DNA from: Weizmannia acidilactici
Lineage (GTDB): Bacteria; Bacillota; Bacilli; Bacillales; Bacillaceae_C
Assembly (NCBI RefSeq): GCF_008974185.1
Contig: NZ_BKZP01000005.1
Span: forward strand, 62,001 to 126,000
Direction: 5' to 3'
Length of the DNA: 64,000 nt
Both the position numbers and the translations under genes were made by a program. Positions 38,808 to 48,752 of this stretch are shown here, one piece after another (within the stretch, counting starts at the first letter, position 1; each line of letters starts with the position of its first letter). The notes beneath the pieces are model-generated. The model did not search any database, was not told where the DNA came from, and worked only from the letters and a program-made list of their open reading frames with translations.

Positions 38808-39899
38808 ATGCACCGGATCCGCAGGGAATGGCTTTATAAATTGTTGTGGCTGTTATTGATCTTGATCATTTTGTATGTACTGCTTTTGCTCAAGCCTTTC
38901 TGGGCGCCCGTATTGCATGTGGCCGCGACCGTATGCGTGCCGTTATTGATCGGCAGTTTTATCGCCTACATCCTCCATCCGCTCGTCGAATTTCTGCATC
39001 AAAACGGGTTGCCAAGAGGGTTGGCGATTTTGATCATTTATCTGCTTTTTTTCGGCGGCATCGCTTACGGCGTCTACAGGGGGCTGCCGCTTGTCATCGC
39101 GCAAATGAACGACCTGTCCGAACATATCCCACAGTTTGCCGACCAGTACAGGGACGGGGTCGCTTACTTGCAAACTTCGATGAAACACTGGCCGGACGGG
39201 CTCCAGGACCAGATCGACGAACGGATCGAGCGGTTTGAATTATGGCTTACGGAAAACGTCTCCAACGCCATCAATGTGCTGATGAAACTGTTGAATTATG
39301 CGATCGCGCTTGCGGTGATCCCTTTTATTTCCTTTTATCTGCTGAAAGATTTTGAACATGTGAAAAAAGCGGCGTTGGCCTTGACGCCGAAAAAATGGCG
39401 GCAATCCGCCCTCAGCTTTCTTCGCGATGTCGACCGGTCGATCGGCGGCTATATCCGCGGGCAGCTGCTTGACTGCCTGATCATCGGCTTTCTTTCTTTT
39501 GTGGCCTTTGCCATCCTTGGGATTAAGTATCCGATTTTACTCGGCATCATCATCGGAGTTACAAATGTGATTCCGTACTTCGGGCCGATTTTAGGCGCCA
39601 TCCCCGTTTCAGTGATCGCAGCGACCATTTCACTGAAATATGTGGTCTATGTGCTGGTAATCGTATTTGTCCTTCAATTTATTGAAAGCAATATTTTGTC
39701 GCCTTTTATCGTCGGAAAATCGCTGCACCTCCATCCGCTTTTTATCATTATTGCTTTAATCGTCGGCGAAGAAATTGGCGGGATAGCCGGCCTGATCCTT
39801 GCGGTGCCGGCGCTTGCGATCATGAAAGTGGCCGTCATCCACGCCCGCAAACATTTGCTTATGGTCGAAAGCGCAAACGAAGTTGACAAATTGGAATGA
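38808..39899 (+). CDS. AI-2E family transporter (YrrI-like)
   Basis: 363-residue membrane protein with about eight helices. The family core PFISFYLLKDFEHVKK, YIRGQLLDCLIIGFLSF and GVTNVIPYFGPILGAIPV are clear. Members export AI-2 or exchange Na+ or Li+ for H+; which applies here is unknown. GAGGGAGG precedes the ATG. It lies upstream of the alaS T-box. Confidence 0.9.
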   Translation: MHRIRREWLYKLLWLLLILIILYVLLLLKPFWAPVLHVAATVCVPLLIGSFIAYILHPLVEFLHQNGLPRGLAILIIYLLFFGGIAYGVYRGLPLVIAQMNDLSEHIPQFADQYRDGVAYLQTSMKHWPDGLQDQIDERIERFELWLTENVSNAINVLMKLLNYAIALAVIPFISFYLLKDFEHVKKAALALTPKKWRQSALSFLRDVDRSIGGYIRGQLLDCLIIGFLSFVAFAILGIKYPILLGIIIGVTNVIPYFGPILGAIPVSVIAATISLKYVVYVLVIVFVLQFIESNILSPFIVGKSLHLHPLFIIIALIVGEEIGGIAGLILAVPALAIMKVAVIHARKHLLMVESANEVDKLE

Positions 39900-39949
39900 T
39901 CTTTTTTATAATGCGGATATAGCTGAATATCGAAAATCGAAGAAAGATC

Positions 39950-40178
39950 GAGTATGTTATAGTCCATTTTAAACCGCTATTTGCGGCCCAGAGAGGAATT
40001 TCCGCGGCTGAAAGAAATTCCAAATGAAGGATAACAGAAGGCTAATCTGGAGTGCAGCCAAACTCTGCCGTTTTGCCCCGTTACCGGCACCCAAAGAGAA
40101 AGGCGTTTATTGCCTTTAATCAGGGTGGTACCGCGAGCAAGCCTCTCGTCCCTGTCCGGGATGGGGGCTTTTTTGCGT
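39950..40178 (+). ncRNA. T-box leader of alaS
   Basis: The T-box CAGGGTGGTACCGCGAGC (40121-40138) is followed by a terminator CTCGTCCCTGTCCGGGATGGGGG-T6 (40144-40175). A GCT (Ala) triplet at 40041-40043 lies in the expected specifier region. GAGAGGAA typical of the stem I distal part is present. Confidence 0.92.
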
Positions 40179-40220
40179 CCGGGCGGTTTTCGGTTTTCAT
40201 CATTGTAAGGAGGTTTTTGC

Positions 40221-42866
40221 ATGAAAAAAAGATCAAGTGCTGAAATCCGCAGCATGTTTTTGGAGTTTTTTAAAGGAAAAGGGCATAAAGTGGAACCAAG
40301 CGCTTCCCTGATCCCTGTCAATGACCCGTCACTGCTTTGGATCAACAGCGGCGTGGCGACCTTAAAAAAATATTTTGACGGGACGATCATCCCGGAAAAT
40401 CCACGTATTGTGAACGCGCAAAAAGCAATCCGCACAAACGATATTGAAAATGTCGGGAAAACGGCGCGCCACCATACGTTTTTTGAAATGCTCGGGAATT
40501 TTTCGATCGGGGATTATTTCCGAGAAGAAGCCATTACCTGGGCGTGGGAACTTTTAACCTCGGAAAAATGGTTTGGTATGCCGAAAGAAAAGCTGTATGT
40601 GACCGTATATCCGGACGACAAGGATTCGTATGACTGCTGGATCAAAGTTGGGGTATCTCCGGACCATATTATTCCGTTGGAAGGAAATTTCTGGGAAATC
40701 GGCGAAGGCCCATCCGGACCGGACACGGAAATTTTCTTCGACCGCGGGGAAAAATACGATCCTGAAAACGTAGGCATCAGGTTGCTGCAGGAAGACATAG
40801 AGAATGACCGGTATATCGAAATTTGGAATATCGTGCTTTCCCAGTTCAATGCAATTCCTGGGATTCCGCGCAGCGAGTATCCTGAACTGCCGAAGAAAAA
40901 CATTGATACCGGTATGGGGCTTGAGCGTATGGCTTGCGTGCTTCAGGGTGTCGACACGAACTATGACAGTGACTTGTTTATGCCGATTATCGAAAAAGTC
41001 GAAAAAATTTCAGGCAAAAAATACCGGGCCGGCAACAAGCAGGACGATACGGCCTTTAAAGTGATCGCCGACCATATCCGCACGGTTGCGTTTGCGGTTG
41101 CGGACGGGGCGCTGCCGTCGAATGAAGGCCGCGGGTATGTGTTGCGAAGGCTTTTGCGCCGGGCGGTCCGTTATGCTATCCAATTGGATATCCACGGGGC
41201 ATTTATGTACAAGCTTGTGCCGACGGTCGGCCGCATCATGAACTCCTATTATCCGGAAGTCGAGAAAAACGCCGACTTTGTGCAAAAGGTGGTCCGCTCC
41301 GAAGAAGAACGCTTCCAGGAAACGCTGAACGAAGGCCTGGCTATTTTAGAAGAACGCCTTGCGGAAGCGAAGAAAAACGGCTTAAAACAACTTCCGGGCG
41401 AAGACATTTTCCGCCTGTACGACACATATGGATTCCCGGTTGAGCTGACAGAAGAATATGCGCAGGATCAGGGCCTTGAAGTCGACCATGAAGGTTTTGA
41501 AAGAGAAATGGAACGGCAACGCGAACGTGCACGAAATGCCCGCTCACAAGCAGAGTCGATGTCCGTGCAGGGAGGCGTGCTCGGCGATATAAAGGTAGAA
41601 AGCGAATTTATCGGTTACGGCCAATTGCAGGGAACGGCGCATGTGGCTGTGCTCCTGAAAGGCGGAGAAATCGTTGAATCTGCACAGGCAGGCGATGAAA
41701 TCCAGTTTATTTTGGACAAAACGCCGTTTTATGCCGAAAGCGGGGGCCAGATTGCGGATGAAGGAATTTTAACGGCTGAAGACTTGAAAGTCCAAGTTAA
41801 AAATGTGCAAAAAGCTCCGAACGGGCAAAATCTGCACCAAGGTGTTGTCATCTCCGGAACGATCACAGCCGGCCAGGAAGTATTTGCGCAAGTAAATGAA
41901 GCGGAACGGCGCAATACGGAAAAGAACCATTCCGCAACGCACCTTTTGCACCAGGCATTAAAAGATGTGCTCGGCAAGCATGTCAACCAGGCCGGATCGC
42001 TCGTTGAACCGGGGCGCCTGCGTTTTGACTTCTCACATTTCGGCCAGGTGACGGAAGAAGAACTGGAAAAAATCGAAACAATCGTGAATGAAAAAATTTG
42101 GGCAAGCCTGCCGGTGACAACTGAATTGAAAAAGCTGGACGAAGCAAAGGCAATGGGCGCAATGGCATTGTTCGGCGAGAAATACGGCGATATTGTCCGC
42201 GTTGTTGCGATGGGCGGCTACAGCCTTGAACTTTGCGGCGGCTGCCACGTTTCCAACACAGCCCAAATCGGGTTGTTCAAAATCGTGTCCGAATCCGGGA
42301 TCGGCGCCGGCACAAGGCGGATTGAAGCGGTCACCGGGAAGGCTGCATACGAGCTGATGCAGGGCCAGATCCATCTTTTAAAAGAAGTAAGCGGTAAATT
42401 GAAAGTAAAACCGGCTGAGCTGGGCGGACGCATTGATACGCTCCTGCATGAACTGAAAGAACTGCAGCGTGAAAATGAATCTCTGTCCACAAAACTCGCC
42501 AACATTGAAGCGGGTTCGCTGGTGGATCGCGCGAAAGAAGTGGACGGAGTCAAAGTGCTGGCTGCGAAAGTCCAGGCTGGGGATATGAACCAATTGCGGA
42601 ACATGGCCGATGATTTGAAACAGAAGCTGGGAAGCGGCATTATCGTTCTCGCTGCCGCCCACGAAGGCAAAGTGAATATCATTGCGGGCGTGACAAAAGA
42701 TCTCGTAGAGAAAGGTTACCATGCCGGGAAACTTGTCAAAGAAATGGCATCGCGTTGCGGCGGGGGCGGCGGCGGCCGTCCGGATATGGCGCAAGCGGGC
42801 GGAAAACAGCCGGAAAAAATCGATGCTGCATTACAATTTGTAGACGAATGGGTAAAATCCGTTTGA
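40221..42866 (+). CDS. alaS: alanyl-tRNA synthetase
   Basis: 881 aa. The N-terminal aminoacylation core has [17 protein letters not shown] and [10 protein letters not shown]. The editing domain shows the zinc-binding [12 protein letters not shown] (HxxxH, about residues 567-578) and [10 protein letters not shown] (about 670-679). The C-terminal DHHA1 domain has [15 protein letters not shown]. All hallmark residues are intact. AAGGAGG precedes the ATG. Controlled by the T-box. Confidence 0.97.
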   Translation: MKKRSSAEIRSMFLEFFKGKGHKVEPSASLIPVNDPSLLWINSGVATLKKYFDGTIIPENPRIVNAQKAIRTNDIENVGKTARHHTFFEMLGNFSIGDYFREEAITWAWELLTSEKWFGMPKEKLYVTVYPDDKDSYDCWIKVGVSPDHIIPLEGNFWEIGEGPSGPDTEIFFDRGEKYDPENVGIRLLQEDIENDRYIEIWNIVLSQFNAIPGIPRSEYPELPKKNIDTGMGLERMACVLQGVDTNYDSDLFMPIIEKVEKISGKKYRAGNKQDDTAFKVIADHIRTVAFAVADGALPSNEGRGYVLRRLLRRAVRYAIQLDIHGAFMYKLVPTVGRIMNSYYPEVEKNADFVQKVVRSEEERFQETLNEGLAILEERLAEAKKNGLKQLPGEDIFRLYDTYGFPVELTEEYAQDQGLEVDHEGFEREMERQRERARNARSQAESMSVQGGVLGDIKVESEFIGYGQLQGTAHVAVLLKGGEIVESAQAGDEIQFILDKTPFYAESGGQIADEGILTAEDLKVQVKNVQKAPNGQNLHQGVVISGTITAGQEVFAQVNEAERRNTEKNHSATHLLHQALKDVLGKHVNQAGSLVEPGRLRFDFSHFGQVTEEELEKIETIVNEKIWASLPVTTELKKLDEAKAMGAMALFGEKYGDIVRVVAMGGYSLELCGGCHVSNTAQIGLFKIVSESGIGAGTRRIEAVTGKAAYELMQGQIHLLKEVSGKLKVKPAELGGRIDTLLHELKELQRENESLSTKLANIEAGSLVDRAKEVDGVKVLAAKVQAGDMNQLRNMADDLKQKLGSGIIVLAAAHEGKVNIIAGVTKDLVEKGYHAGKLVKEMASRCGGGGGGRPDMAQAGGKQPEKIDAALQFVDEWVKSV

Positions 42867-43017
42867 TTCGCGCGAAAAGTAGTGTACAATGGAAAAAAGC
42901 CTGTTGTTTACACGAAAAAAGTTTTTGGACGGAAAACGGAAATGCACCTTCGAAACTAGTGTAAACCGCATTTTTTCATGCAAACAAAGCCAAGCTCTAT
43001 AAGAGAGGTGCTGCTTG

Positions 43018-43290
43018 ATGAGCTCATTCGATAAAACGATGAGATTTAATTTCCCGGAAGAACCGATGGAACATGAGGTAAAGGAAGTTTTGCTGCATGT
43101 ATACAACGCATTGCAGGAAAAAGGCTACAACCCGATCAACCAGATTGTCGGCTACTTATTGTCAGGCGATCCGGCTTATATCCCGCGCCATCAGGATGCC
43201 CGCAATATGATCCGTAAACTGGAGCGGGACGAAATTATTGAGGAATTGGTGAAATCTTATTTGAAACAGCATCGCGGGGGATCGAATTGA
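43018..43290 (+). CDS. yrzL: IreB family regulatory protein (YrzL)
   Basis: 90 residues. UPF0297/IreB proteins in Enterococcus are PASTA-kinase substrates affecting cephalosporin resistance; the Bacillus role is less clear. The Thr-bearing N-terminus DKTMRFNF and the helix-rich [32 protein letters not shown] are characteristic. Overlaps the start of ruvX by 4 bases. ATG 43018 follows GAGAGGTG. Confidence 0.92.
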   Translation: MSSFDKTMRFNFPEEPMEHEVKEVLLHVYNALQEKGYNPINQIVGYLLSGDPAYIPRHQDARNMIRKLERDEIIEELVKSYLKQHRGGSN

Positions 43291-43712
43291 AAATCATGGG
43301 CCTTGACGTTGGTTCCAAAACTGTCGGTGTGGCGGTCAGCGATGAACTGGGATGGACGGCCCAGGGCATTGAAACGATCACCATTGACGAAGAAAAAGGG
43401 AAGTTTGGTTTCGACAGGGTTGCGGAACTGGCCAACATCCACGGCGTTGAAAAAATTGTCGTCGGATTCCCGAAAAATATGAACAATACGATCGGCCCGA
43501 GGGCAGAGGCGTCAAAAGCATATGCCGAAGAATTAAAAAAGCGGCTGAACCTGCCTGTTATTTTGTGGGACGAACGTTTAAGCACAATGGCGGCGGAAAG
43601 AATATTACTGGAAGCCGATGTCAGTAGAAAGAAAAGGAAAAAAGTAATCGATAAAATGGCAGCAAGCGTAATTCTGCAAGGATTCCTTGACAGCCAAAAT
43701 ATAATGAGGTGA
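43287..43712 (+). CDS. ruvX: RNase H-like Holliday junction resolvase / YqgF family
   Basis: RNase H fold nuclease linked to pre-16S rRNA 5' end maturation. [18 protein letters not shown] (about residues 5-22), VVGFPKNMN and [12 protein letters not shown] carry the acidic active-site residues. A TTG start at 43287 gives the normal 141 residues; the stop of the previous gene overlaps it. Part of the yrzL-ruvX-DUF1292 operon. Confidence 0.95.
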   Translation: MKIMGLDVGSKTVGVAVSDELGWTAQGIETITIDEEKGKFGFDRVAELANIHGVEKIVVGFPKNMNNTIGPRAEASKAYAEELKKRLNLPVILWDERLSTMAAERILLEADVSRKKRKKVIDKMAASVILQGFLDSQNIMR

Positions 43713-43716
43713 CGAA

Positions 43717-44025
43717 ATGGCGCATAACCATGAACATGATCATGAAGGACATCAGCATATTACGGTTGTAGATGATGACGGCAATGAGCAATTGTACGAG
43801 GTACTTTTCACATTTGAATCCGAAGAGTTCGGAAAATCTTACGTCCTGTATTATCCAGTCGGGGCGGAAGAAGATGAGGACGAAAGCATCGAGATCCACG
43901 CATCTGCTTATGTTGAAAGGGAAGACGGCACGGAAGGCGACCTCCAGCCAATCGAAACCGAAGAAGAATGGGATATGATCGAGGAAATGCTTAATACTTT
44001 CCTCGCCGAAGAAGAGGAAGAATAA
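43717..44025 (+). CDS. DUF1292 protein (YrzB-like)
   Basis: 102-residue very acidic protein (ends LAEEEEE). The core [35 protein letters not shown] is the DUF1292 signature. The His-rich first 15 residues ([12 protein letters not shown]) could bind metal. Function unknown. Four bases after ruvX. Confidence 0.9.
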   Translation: MAHNHEHDHEGHQHITVVDDDGNEQLYEVLFTFESEEFGKSYVLYYPVGAEEDEDESIEIHASAYVEREDGTEGDLQPIETEEEWDMIEEMLNTFLAEEEEE

Positions 44026-44041
44026 TATTTGGATTGAAAAA

Positions 44042-44096
44042 TGGGGGTGTCCCAAAAGTCGGTAGATTGACCAGGGGGCACCCCCTTTTTTTATGT
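44042..44096 (+). terminator. terminator of the yrzL-ruvX-DUF1292 operon
   Basis: GGGGGTGTCCC and GGGGCACCCCC pair around a 20-base loop followed by TTTTTTTA. Confidence 0.75.
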
Positions 44097-44125
44097 AAGG
44101 TAATGTTATCCCGTTATCCAAGAAT

Positions 44126-44253
44126 GTTGATGATCGAAAAATTCACTCGCTTTCCGCACGCGTCGCGAGCCTCCTCGCTCGTCCCTCAAGCACACTGGGT
44201 CTCTTCTTGCTCGCTTTTCCCGCAGGAGTCTCGTGAATTTCGCGATCATCAAC
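44126..44253. repeat. dispersed intergenic repeat, most complete copy
   Basis: 128 bases bounded by a perfect 11-bp terminal inverted repeat (GTTGATGATCG / CGATCATCAAC). The inside matches 49004-49125 nearly base for base, including CTCGCTTTCCGCA, CCCTCAAGCACACTGGGTCT and TTTTCCCGCAGGAGTCTC. Confidence 0.9.
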
Positions 44254-44470
44254 GAGTCATATACAGAGAAAATGCAAAAAAACCGCCTTTTCCATTATAA
44301 TGCACTGTGCATTTTTTGGTTTGTAATGGGTGAACCCGTGCAGTTGGAAACGGCCATTTGAAAAGAAAATGAAATAAAACTTGACGAAAAATGTAGTATA
44401 ATGGACAAGAAAAAAGTCGAAAATGACTACCTAAACTTCAGATTTTTCTTTATGAGAGGAAGGTTCTGTT

Positions 44471-45571
44471 TTGGACGGAAACAAAAATCCGTTTCAATGG
44501 CTGATCCAAAAGATCAGGCAAAAACCGAAAATATCCATTACAGCAGGTATTGTGCTGATTGCCGTTCTTTTGTTCGGCGGGACGGGCCTTTATTACCAGT
44601 CAGCTTTGAAACCGGCAGATCCCCAAAACCATAAAACAAAGCTGGTTACCATCCCGCCGGGCTCTAACGTAAAAGATATCGGGCAAATCTTAAAAAAACA
44701 CGGCATTATTCAAAACGGCTATGTGTTCGCGATATATGCCAAATCCCATAATCAGTCCGGTTTCAAGGCGGGCACATACAAAATGGCCCCGTCGATGGGG
44801 ATGGATGAAATTATCCGCAGCCTGCAAAAAGGCGGGATCGCTGCAATCCGGTTTACAGTGCCAGAGGGGGCCAACCTGAACCAGATTGCCGGCATCATCA
44901 GCAAACATAGTTCTTTCAGTTCCAAAACCGTTTTACAAAAAGCGGATGACCCGAAATTTATCCAGAGATTGATGAAAAAATATCCGGGTCTTTTGACAAA
45001 GGATATTTTAAACAAGCAAATCAAACATCCGCTTGAAGGGTATTTTTTTCCGGCAACCTATTCTTTTTATAATGAAGATGTGACACTTGACGCGGTATTG
45101 GAAAGCATGGTGGCGAAAACGAATGAAGTTCTTGCCAAGTACGCGGAACAAACGGCAAAAAAGCATTTAACCCCGCACAGGCTTCTTACCATGGCATCAC
45201 TCATCGAGGAAGAAGCGACCGAAAAAGCGGACAGGGAGAAAATTTCAAGCGTTTTTTACAACCGATTAAAGAAAAACATGCCGCTTCAGACGGATCCGAC
45301 TGTGTTGTATGCGCTCAACCGGCATAAAGAAAAAGTTACGTATAAAGATTTGCGGGTAAATTCACCATATAACACTTACAGGCATAAAGGGCTGCCGCCA
45401 GGCCCTATTGCAAGCCCCGGGGAACAATCGATTAAAGCTGCGTTGAATCCTGAAAAAACCGATTACCTCTATTTCTTGGCAAATATCAAAACAGGAAAGG
45501 TCTATTTTGCAAAAACGCTCAAAGAACATAATGCTTTGAAAGAAAAATATATTGCGAAGGCAAAACCATAA
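44471..45571 (+). CDS. mltG: endolytic murein transglycosylase MltG (YrrL)
   Basis: Membrane-anchored enzyme that cuts nascent peptidoglycan strands. A cytoplasmic 20 residues and one helix (about 24-45) precede a LysM-like segment (VTIPPGSNVKDIGQILKKHG) and the YceG catalytic domain. The catalytic Glu is in MASLIEEEATEKADREKISS (about 237-256) and the conserved PYNTYRHKGLPPGPI-ASPG is present. 366 aa. TTG start with GAGGAAGG upstream. Confidence 0.93.
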   Translation: MDGNKNPFQWLIQKIRQKPKISITAGIVLIAVLLFGGTGLYYQSALKPADPQNHKTKLVTIPPGSNVKDIGQILKKHGIIQNGYVFAIYAKSHNQSGFKAGTYKMAPSMGMDEIIRSLQKGGIAAIRFTVPEGANLNQIAGIISKHSSFSSKTVLQKADDPKFIQRLMKKYPGLLTKDILNKQIKHPLEGYFFPATYSFYNEDVTLDAVLESMVAKTNEVLAKYAEQTAKKHLTPHRLLTMASLIEEEATEKADREKISSVFYNRLKKNMPLQTDPTVLYALNRHKEKVTYKDLRVNSPYNTYRHKGLPPGPIASPGEQSIKAALNPEKTDYLYFLANIKTGKVYFAKTLKEHNALKEKYIAKAKP

Positions 45572-45642
45572 AAGGTTCGCTTTCCCAGGGAAAATATGCT
45601 ACGATAATAAGCGGAATTTTGCATGGCAGTTAGGAGAACGAT

Positions 45643-45681
45643 ATGGAAGGAACGAATTTTTTCCGGGGGTTCAAGGGATGA
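45643..45681 (+). CDS. 12-codon leader ORF overlapping the yrrM start
   Basis: Encodes [21 protein letters not shown] ribosome site stands 6-7 bases before the ATG, stronger than anything in front of yrrM. Its TGA overlaps the yrrM ATG as ATGA. This looks like a translational-coupling leader. It may instead be a chance frame; conservation in relatives would decide. Confidence 0.45.
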   Translation: MEGTNFFRGFKG

Positions 45682-46319
45682 ACAGCCCGGTCGAAGCATA
45701 CATTCAATCGCTTTTTCGTAAAAAAAATGCACTCTTTGAAGAAATGGAACGATTCGCGAAAGAACAGCATATTCCGATTATGGAGCCGCTTGGCATCGAA
45801 ACGCTTTGCCAAGTGTTAAGAATCCAGCAGCCGCGAAAAATCCTTGAAATCGGAACGGCGATCGGATATTCGGCACTCAGGATGGCGGATGCGCTGCCGG
45901 ATGCGGAAATCATTACGATTGAACGGGAGAAAGGGCGGTATGATCAAGCTTCTGATTATTTTTCCCGTACGCCTTTATCCGGGCGAATCCGCCTATTAAA
46001 TGGGGATGCGCTTGACGGGGAGATCATTGAACAAGTCCGGGCGCTCGGTCCGTATGGCGCCATTTTTATTGATGCGGCCAAAGGGCAGTACCGGAAATTT
46101 TTTGATACGTACACCCCGTTCTTACGCGAAAACGGATGTGTTTACACCGATAATGTGCTTTTTAAGGGCCTCGTTGCGGAAACGTTCATCGAAAAGAAAC
46201 AGGTTAACAATCTTGTCCGGAAAATCAGGCAGTACAACGAATGGTTAATGCAACATGAACAATTTATCACCACGATTTTCCCCGTTGGAGATGGATTGGC
46301 AGTCAGTGTAAAGAGGTGA
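45678..46319 (+). CDS. yrrM: O-methyltransferase (YrrM)
   Basis: SAM-dependent O-methyltransferase of the COMT type, 213 aa. In Bacillus, YrrM (TrmR) methylates 5-hydroxyuridine 34 of tRNA to 5-methoxyuridine. The SAM motif [20 protein letters not shown] (about residues 55-74), [14 protein letters not shown] and DNVLFKG are conserved. ATG 45678 is chosen because the family N-terminus starts here; the longer frame from 45552 adds unrelated residues. Followed by udk after 7 bases. Confidence 0.92.
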   Translation: MNSPVEAYIQSLFRKKNALFEEMERFAKEQHIPIMEPLGIETLCQVLRIQQPRKILEIGTAIGYSALRMADALPDAEIITIEREKGRYDQASDYFSRTPLSGRIRLLNGDALDGEIIEQVRALGPYGAIFIDAAKGQYRKFFDTYTPFLRENGCVYTDNVLFKGLVAETFIEKKQVNNLVRKIRQYNEWLMQHEQFITTIFPVGDGLAVSVKR

Positions 46320-46326
46320 AGGAAGC

Positions 46327-46962
46327 ATGGAACGCAAACCGGCCGTGATCGGTGTTGCCGGGGGCTCCGGTTCGGGAAAGACGAGCGTCACCCGCGCGAT
46401 TTACGAAAGCTTAAAAGAACATTCGATCTTGGTGCTTGAACAGGATTATTACTACAAGGACCAAAGCCATCTCCCGTTCGAAGAAAGATTGAAAACGAAT
46501 TATGACCATCCGTTTGCGTTCGACAATGACTTGTTGATCGAACATTTGCATAAGCTGCTCCGCTACGAGCCGATCGAAAAACCTGTTTATGATTATTCGA
46601 GGCACACGCGTTCAAACCGCACGATCCATGTCGAACCAAAAGATGTCATCATTTTGGAAGGCATTTTGGTATTGGAAGACGAAAGATTGCGCAACTTAAT
46701 GGATATCAAATTGTATGTCGATACCGACGCCGATTTGCGGATTATCCGGCGGCTGCAGCGCGATATCGAAGAGCGGGGGCGGACGCTGCAATCTGTTATT
46801 GAGCAGTATATCACCGTTGTCAGGCCGATGCACAACCAGTTCATCGAGCCGACAAAAAGGTATGCGGATGTCATCATCCCGGAAGGCGGACAGAACCGCG
46901 TCGCAATCGATTTGGTGGTGACAAAATTGCAATCCATTCTTGAACAAAAGTCTTTTTTGTAA
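46327..46962 (+). CDS. udk: uridine kinase
   Basis: Phosphorylates uridine and cytidine in salvage. Walker [18 protein letters not shown] (about residues 9-25), QDYYYKD, and [10 protein letters not shown] plus [17 protein letters not shown] are typical. 211 aa. AGGTGAAGGA precedes the ATG. In B. subtilis two peptidase genes (yrrN, yrrO) separate it from yrrM; they are absent here. Confidence 0.97.
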   Translation: MERKPAVIGVAGGSGSGKTSVTRAIYESLKEHSILVLEQDYYYKDQSHLPFEERLKTNYDHPFAFDNDLLIEHLHKLLRYEPIEKPVYDYSRHTRSNRTIHVEPKDVIILEGILVLEDERLRNLMDIKLYVDTDADLRIIRRLQRDIEERGRTLQSVIEQYITVVRPMHNQFIEPTKRYADVIIPEGGQNRVAIDLVVTKLQSILEQKSFL

Positions 46963-46982
46963 TACGATGATTTAGAATACAA

Positions 46983-47017
46983 GTTTAGCGCGCCGGAATG
47001 GTTTCGGCGCGCTAAAC
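46983..47017. other. 13-bp perfect inverted repeat between udk and greA
   Basis: GTTTAGCGCGCCG, a 9-base loop and CGGCGCGCTAAAC. No T run follows on either side, so it is not a classical intrinsic terminator. It could be an mRNA stabiliser or a protein site. Confidence 0.6.
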
Positions 47018-47099
47018 CACATGGAAAAGGACGGGGCTTTGTGCGAATCGCCGCGTGCATACACATATTGATAAATAAGACATATAGGAGTGAAGGGAT

Positions 47100-47570
47100 T
47101 TGGCTCAGGAAAAAGTTTATCCAATGACACAGGCTGGGAAAGAAAAATTAGAGCAGGAATTGGAATATTTGAAAACGGTAAAACGGAAAGAAGTCGTGGA
47201 GCGGATTAAAATTGCAAGAAGTTTCGGAGACCTTTCTGAAAACTCTGAGTACGATTCCGCAAAAGAAGAACAGGCTTTTGTGGAAGGCCGTATCACGACG
47301 ATCGAAAATATGATCCGCAACGCAAAAATTATTGAAGATGACGGCACAGACACCGTATCTCTCGGAAAATCTGTCACATTTGTGGAACTGCCGGACGGGG
47401 AAGAGGAAACGTATACGATTGTCGGGAGCGCGGAAGCCGACCCGTTTGAAGGAAAAATTTCAAATGATTCCCCAATTGCGAAAAGCTTAATCGGGAAAAG
47501 CGTCGGGGAAGAAGTCACCGTCCAGACGCCCGGCGGGGATATGAGAGTAAAAATCATTTCCATTAAATAA
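47100..47570 (+). CDS. greA: transcription elongation factor GreA
   Basis: Rescues backtracked RNA polymerase by stimulating transcript cleavage. The N-terminal coiled coil carries the acidic tip in [19 protein letters not shown] (about residues 41-59); the C-terminal FKBP-like domain ends [15 protein letters not shown]. 156 aa. TTG start with TAGGAGTGAAGGG. Confidence 0.96.
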   Translation: MAQEKVYPMTQAGKEKLEQELEYLKTVKRKEVVERIKIARSFGDLSENSEYDSAKEEQAFVEGRITTIENMIRNAKIIEDDGTDTVSLGKSVTFVELPDGEEETYTIVGSAEADPFEGKISNDSPIAKSLIGKSVGEEVTVQTPGGDMRVKIISIK

Positions 47571-47580
47571 AGGATTTTTA

Positions 47581-47608
47581 TGCGGCGGGGCATTGCTTCG
47601 CCGTTTTT
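47581..47608 (+). terminator. terminator after greA
   Basis: GCGGCG / CGCCGT around a loop, then TTTTTC. Confidence 0.65.
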
Positions 47609-47675
47609 CAATAGGTGAATCTTTTCGATTCCAAAAAGACATGGTATGATAAGGTCATGAAATGGAGGGATGACT

Positions 47676-48296
47676 TTGCCTGAATATTACAGCCGTGAAG
47701 AACGGAAACTTGCCATGCAAAAGTCAAAGCGGCGCAAAACCAATATGATTTTAAACACATTAATTGTGATCGTGATCGCGCTGATTTGTATTGTCGCCTA
47801 CTCCATTTTTTTCGCCGGGAGCGACAACAGCAAACCGGCAAACGATCAAAAAAAGGCGGCCACAACGAATGCTGCTTCGGCTCATAAACAAACATCATCA
47901 ACTGATTCTTCCAAGAAAAAAACAGCGGAAAAATCAGATAAAAAACAGTCAACCCGGAAAGTGGTAAAAAGCAGTGAACCGAATGTAAAAGAAGTCATTA
48001 CCGATTCAAGCTGGAAACCGGTCGGGACGGAACAAACGGGCGGGCATGTTTATTCAAGCAGCTCGTCTTCGATTGATTGGAAAGAAAAATTAAAGGCATT
48101 GTCTTACGCAACCGGTATTCCGGAAGATAATATGACGGTCTGGTTTTTGGAACACGGGGCGACAACGGATGAAGCGATCGGGACTGTTTCCGCGAAAAAC
48201 AGCCCGACTACCTACCGCGTTTATTTAACATGGGTGGACGGCAAAGGCTGGAAACCGGTAAAAATATATGAACTGATTGAGAATGATAAAAAATAA
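47676..48296 (+). CDS. yrrS: YrrS family membrane protein (DUF1510)
   Basis: One N-terminal helix (about residues 25-46) follows a basic cytoplasmic start (REERKLAMQKSKRRKT). A Lys/Ser/Thr-rich linker (50-105) leads to the extracellular DUF1510 domain (WKEKLKALSYATGI..., VYLTWVDGKGWKPV). In B. subtilis YrrS lies beside PBP4b and is thought to act in spore or wall morphogenesis; no PBP gene is adjacent here. A TTG at 47676 fits the GGAGGG spacing better than the ATG at 47670. Confidence 0.85.
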   Translation: MPEYYSREERKLAMQKSKRRKTNMILNTLIVIVIALICIVAYSIFFAGSDNSKPANDQKKAATTNAASAHKQTSSTDSSKKKTAEKSDKKQSTRKVVKSSEPNVKEVITDSSWKPVGTEQTGGHVYSSSSSSIDWKEKLKALSYATGIPEDNMTVWFLEHGATTDEAIGTVSAKNSPTTYRVYLTWVDGKGWKPVKIYELIENDKK

Positions 48297-48322
48297 GCGG
48301 GATCTGTCACCGCTTATTTTTT
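48288..48322. terminator. bidirectional terminator between yrrS and yrzA
   Basis: A perfect 13-bp stem AAAAAATAAGCGG / CCGCTTATTTTTT with a 9-base loop. Confidence 0.9.
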
Positions 48323-48520
48323 CAGCGCAAAATGGACAACGGCCGAATAATGGGGCCTGCCGTTCGCATCGAACTGCATTTGGTGCGAGGCGGATGATAC
48401 GCGCAGCATCAAAGCTTTATTGGCTTCGATTTTTTCATTTACTTTTTTCTCCAGGTCCCGGAGGCTGTCCGATTCGAAAAATTCTATTTTATCCTCAATG
48501 ATATCAAGTTGGAATTCCAT
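48314..48520 (-). CDS. yrzA: DUF2536 small protein (YrzA)
   Basis: 68 residues (MEFQLDIIEDKIEFFESDSL ... HYSAVVHFALKK). The central SASHQMQ and the closing YSAVVHF are the family signature. Function unknown. AAGGAG lies upstream; ATG 48520 or TTG 48526 may serve as start. Convergent to yrrS. Confidence 0.88.
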   Translation of the reverse strand: MEFQLDIIEDKIEFFESDSLRDLEKKVNEKIEANKALMLRVSSASHQMQFDANGRPHYSAVVHFALKK

Positions 48521-48718
48521 ATTCAATACACTCCTTTCACCAAATCCATCGTACCAGAACGAAATTTTTTAGCAACCCGTATTAACATCCCTATGTGTCA
48601 AGCTTTTCTCGACATCGTTTAAAAATCAGTAATTTCCAGACACACTCGTATAATAAGTTTCGATCCTATTAAATGAGTCAATTTCCAATTGAATGATTGT
48701 TCTTTGACAAGTGAATCT

Positions 48719-48752
48719 TTGATGTTTTCGGGGCGAGCCCCGAAAACATCAA
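48719..48752. repeat. 15-bp perfect inverted repeat with 4-base loop
   Basis: TTGATGTTTTCGGGG-CGAG-CCCCGAAAACATCAA. No T run follows. It sits alone in a gene-free stretch between yrzA and the ISLre2 relic. Confidence 0.7.

Noticed and set aside
44381-44402. TTGACG and TATAAT before mltG as a promoter
   Set aside because: The spacer is 10 bases, too short for sigma-A; if the -10 is used it needs another -35.
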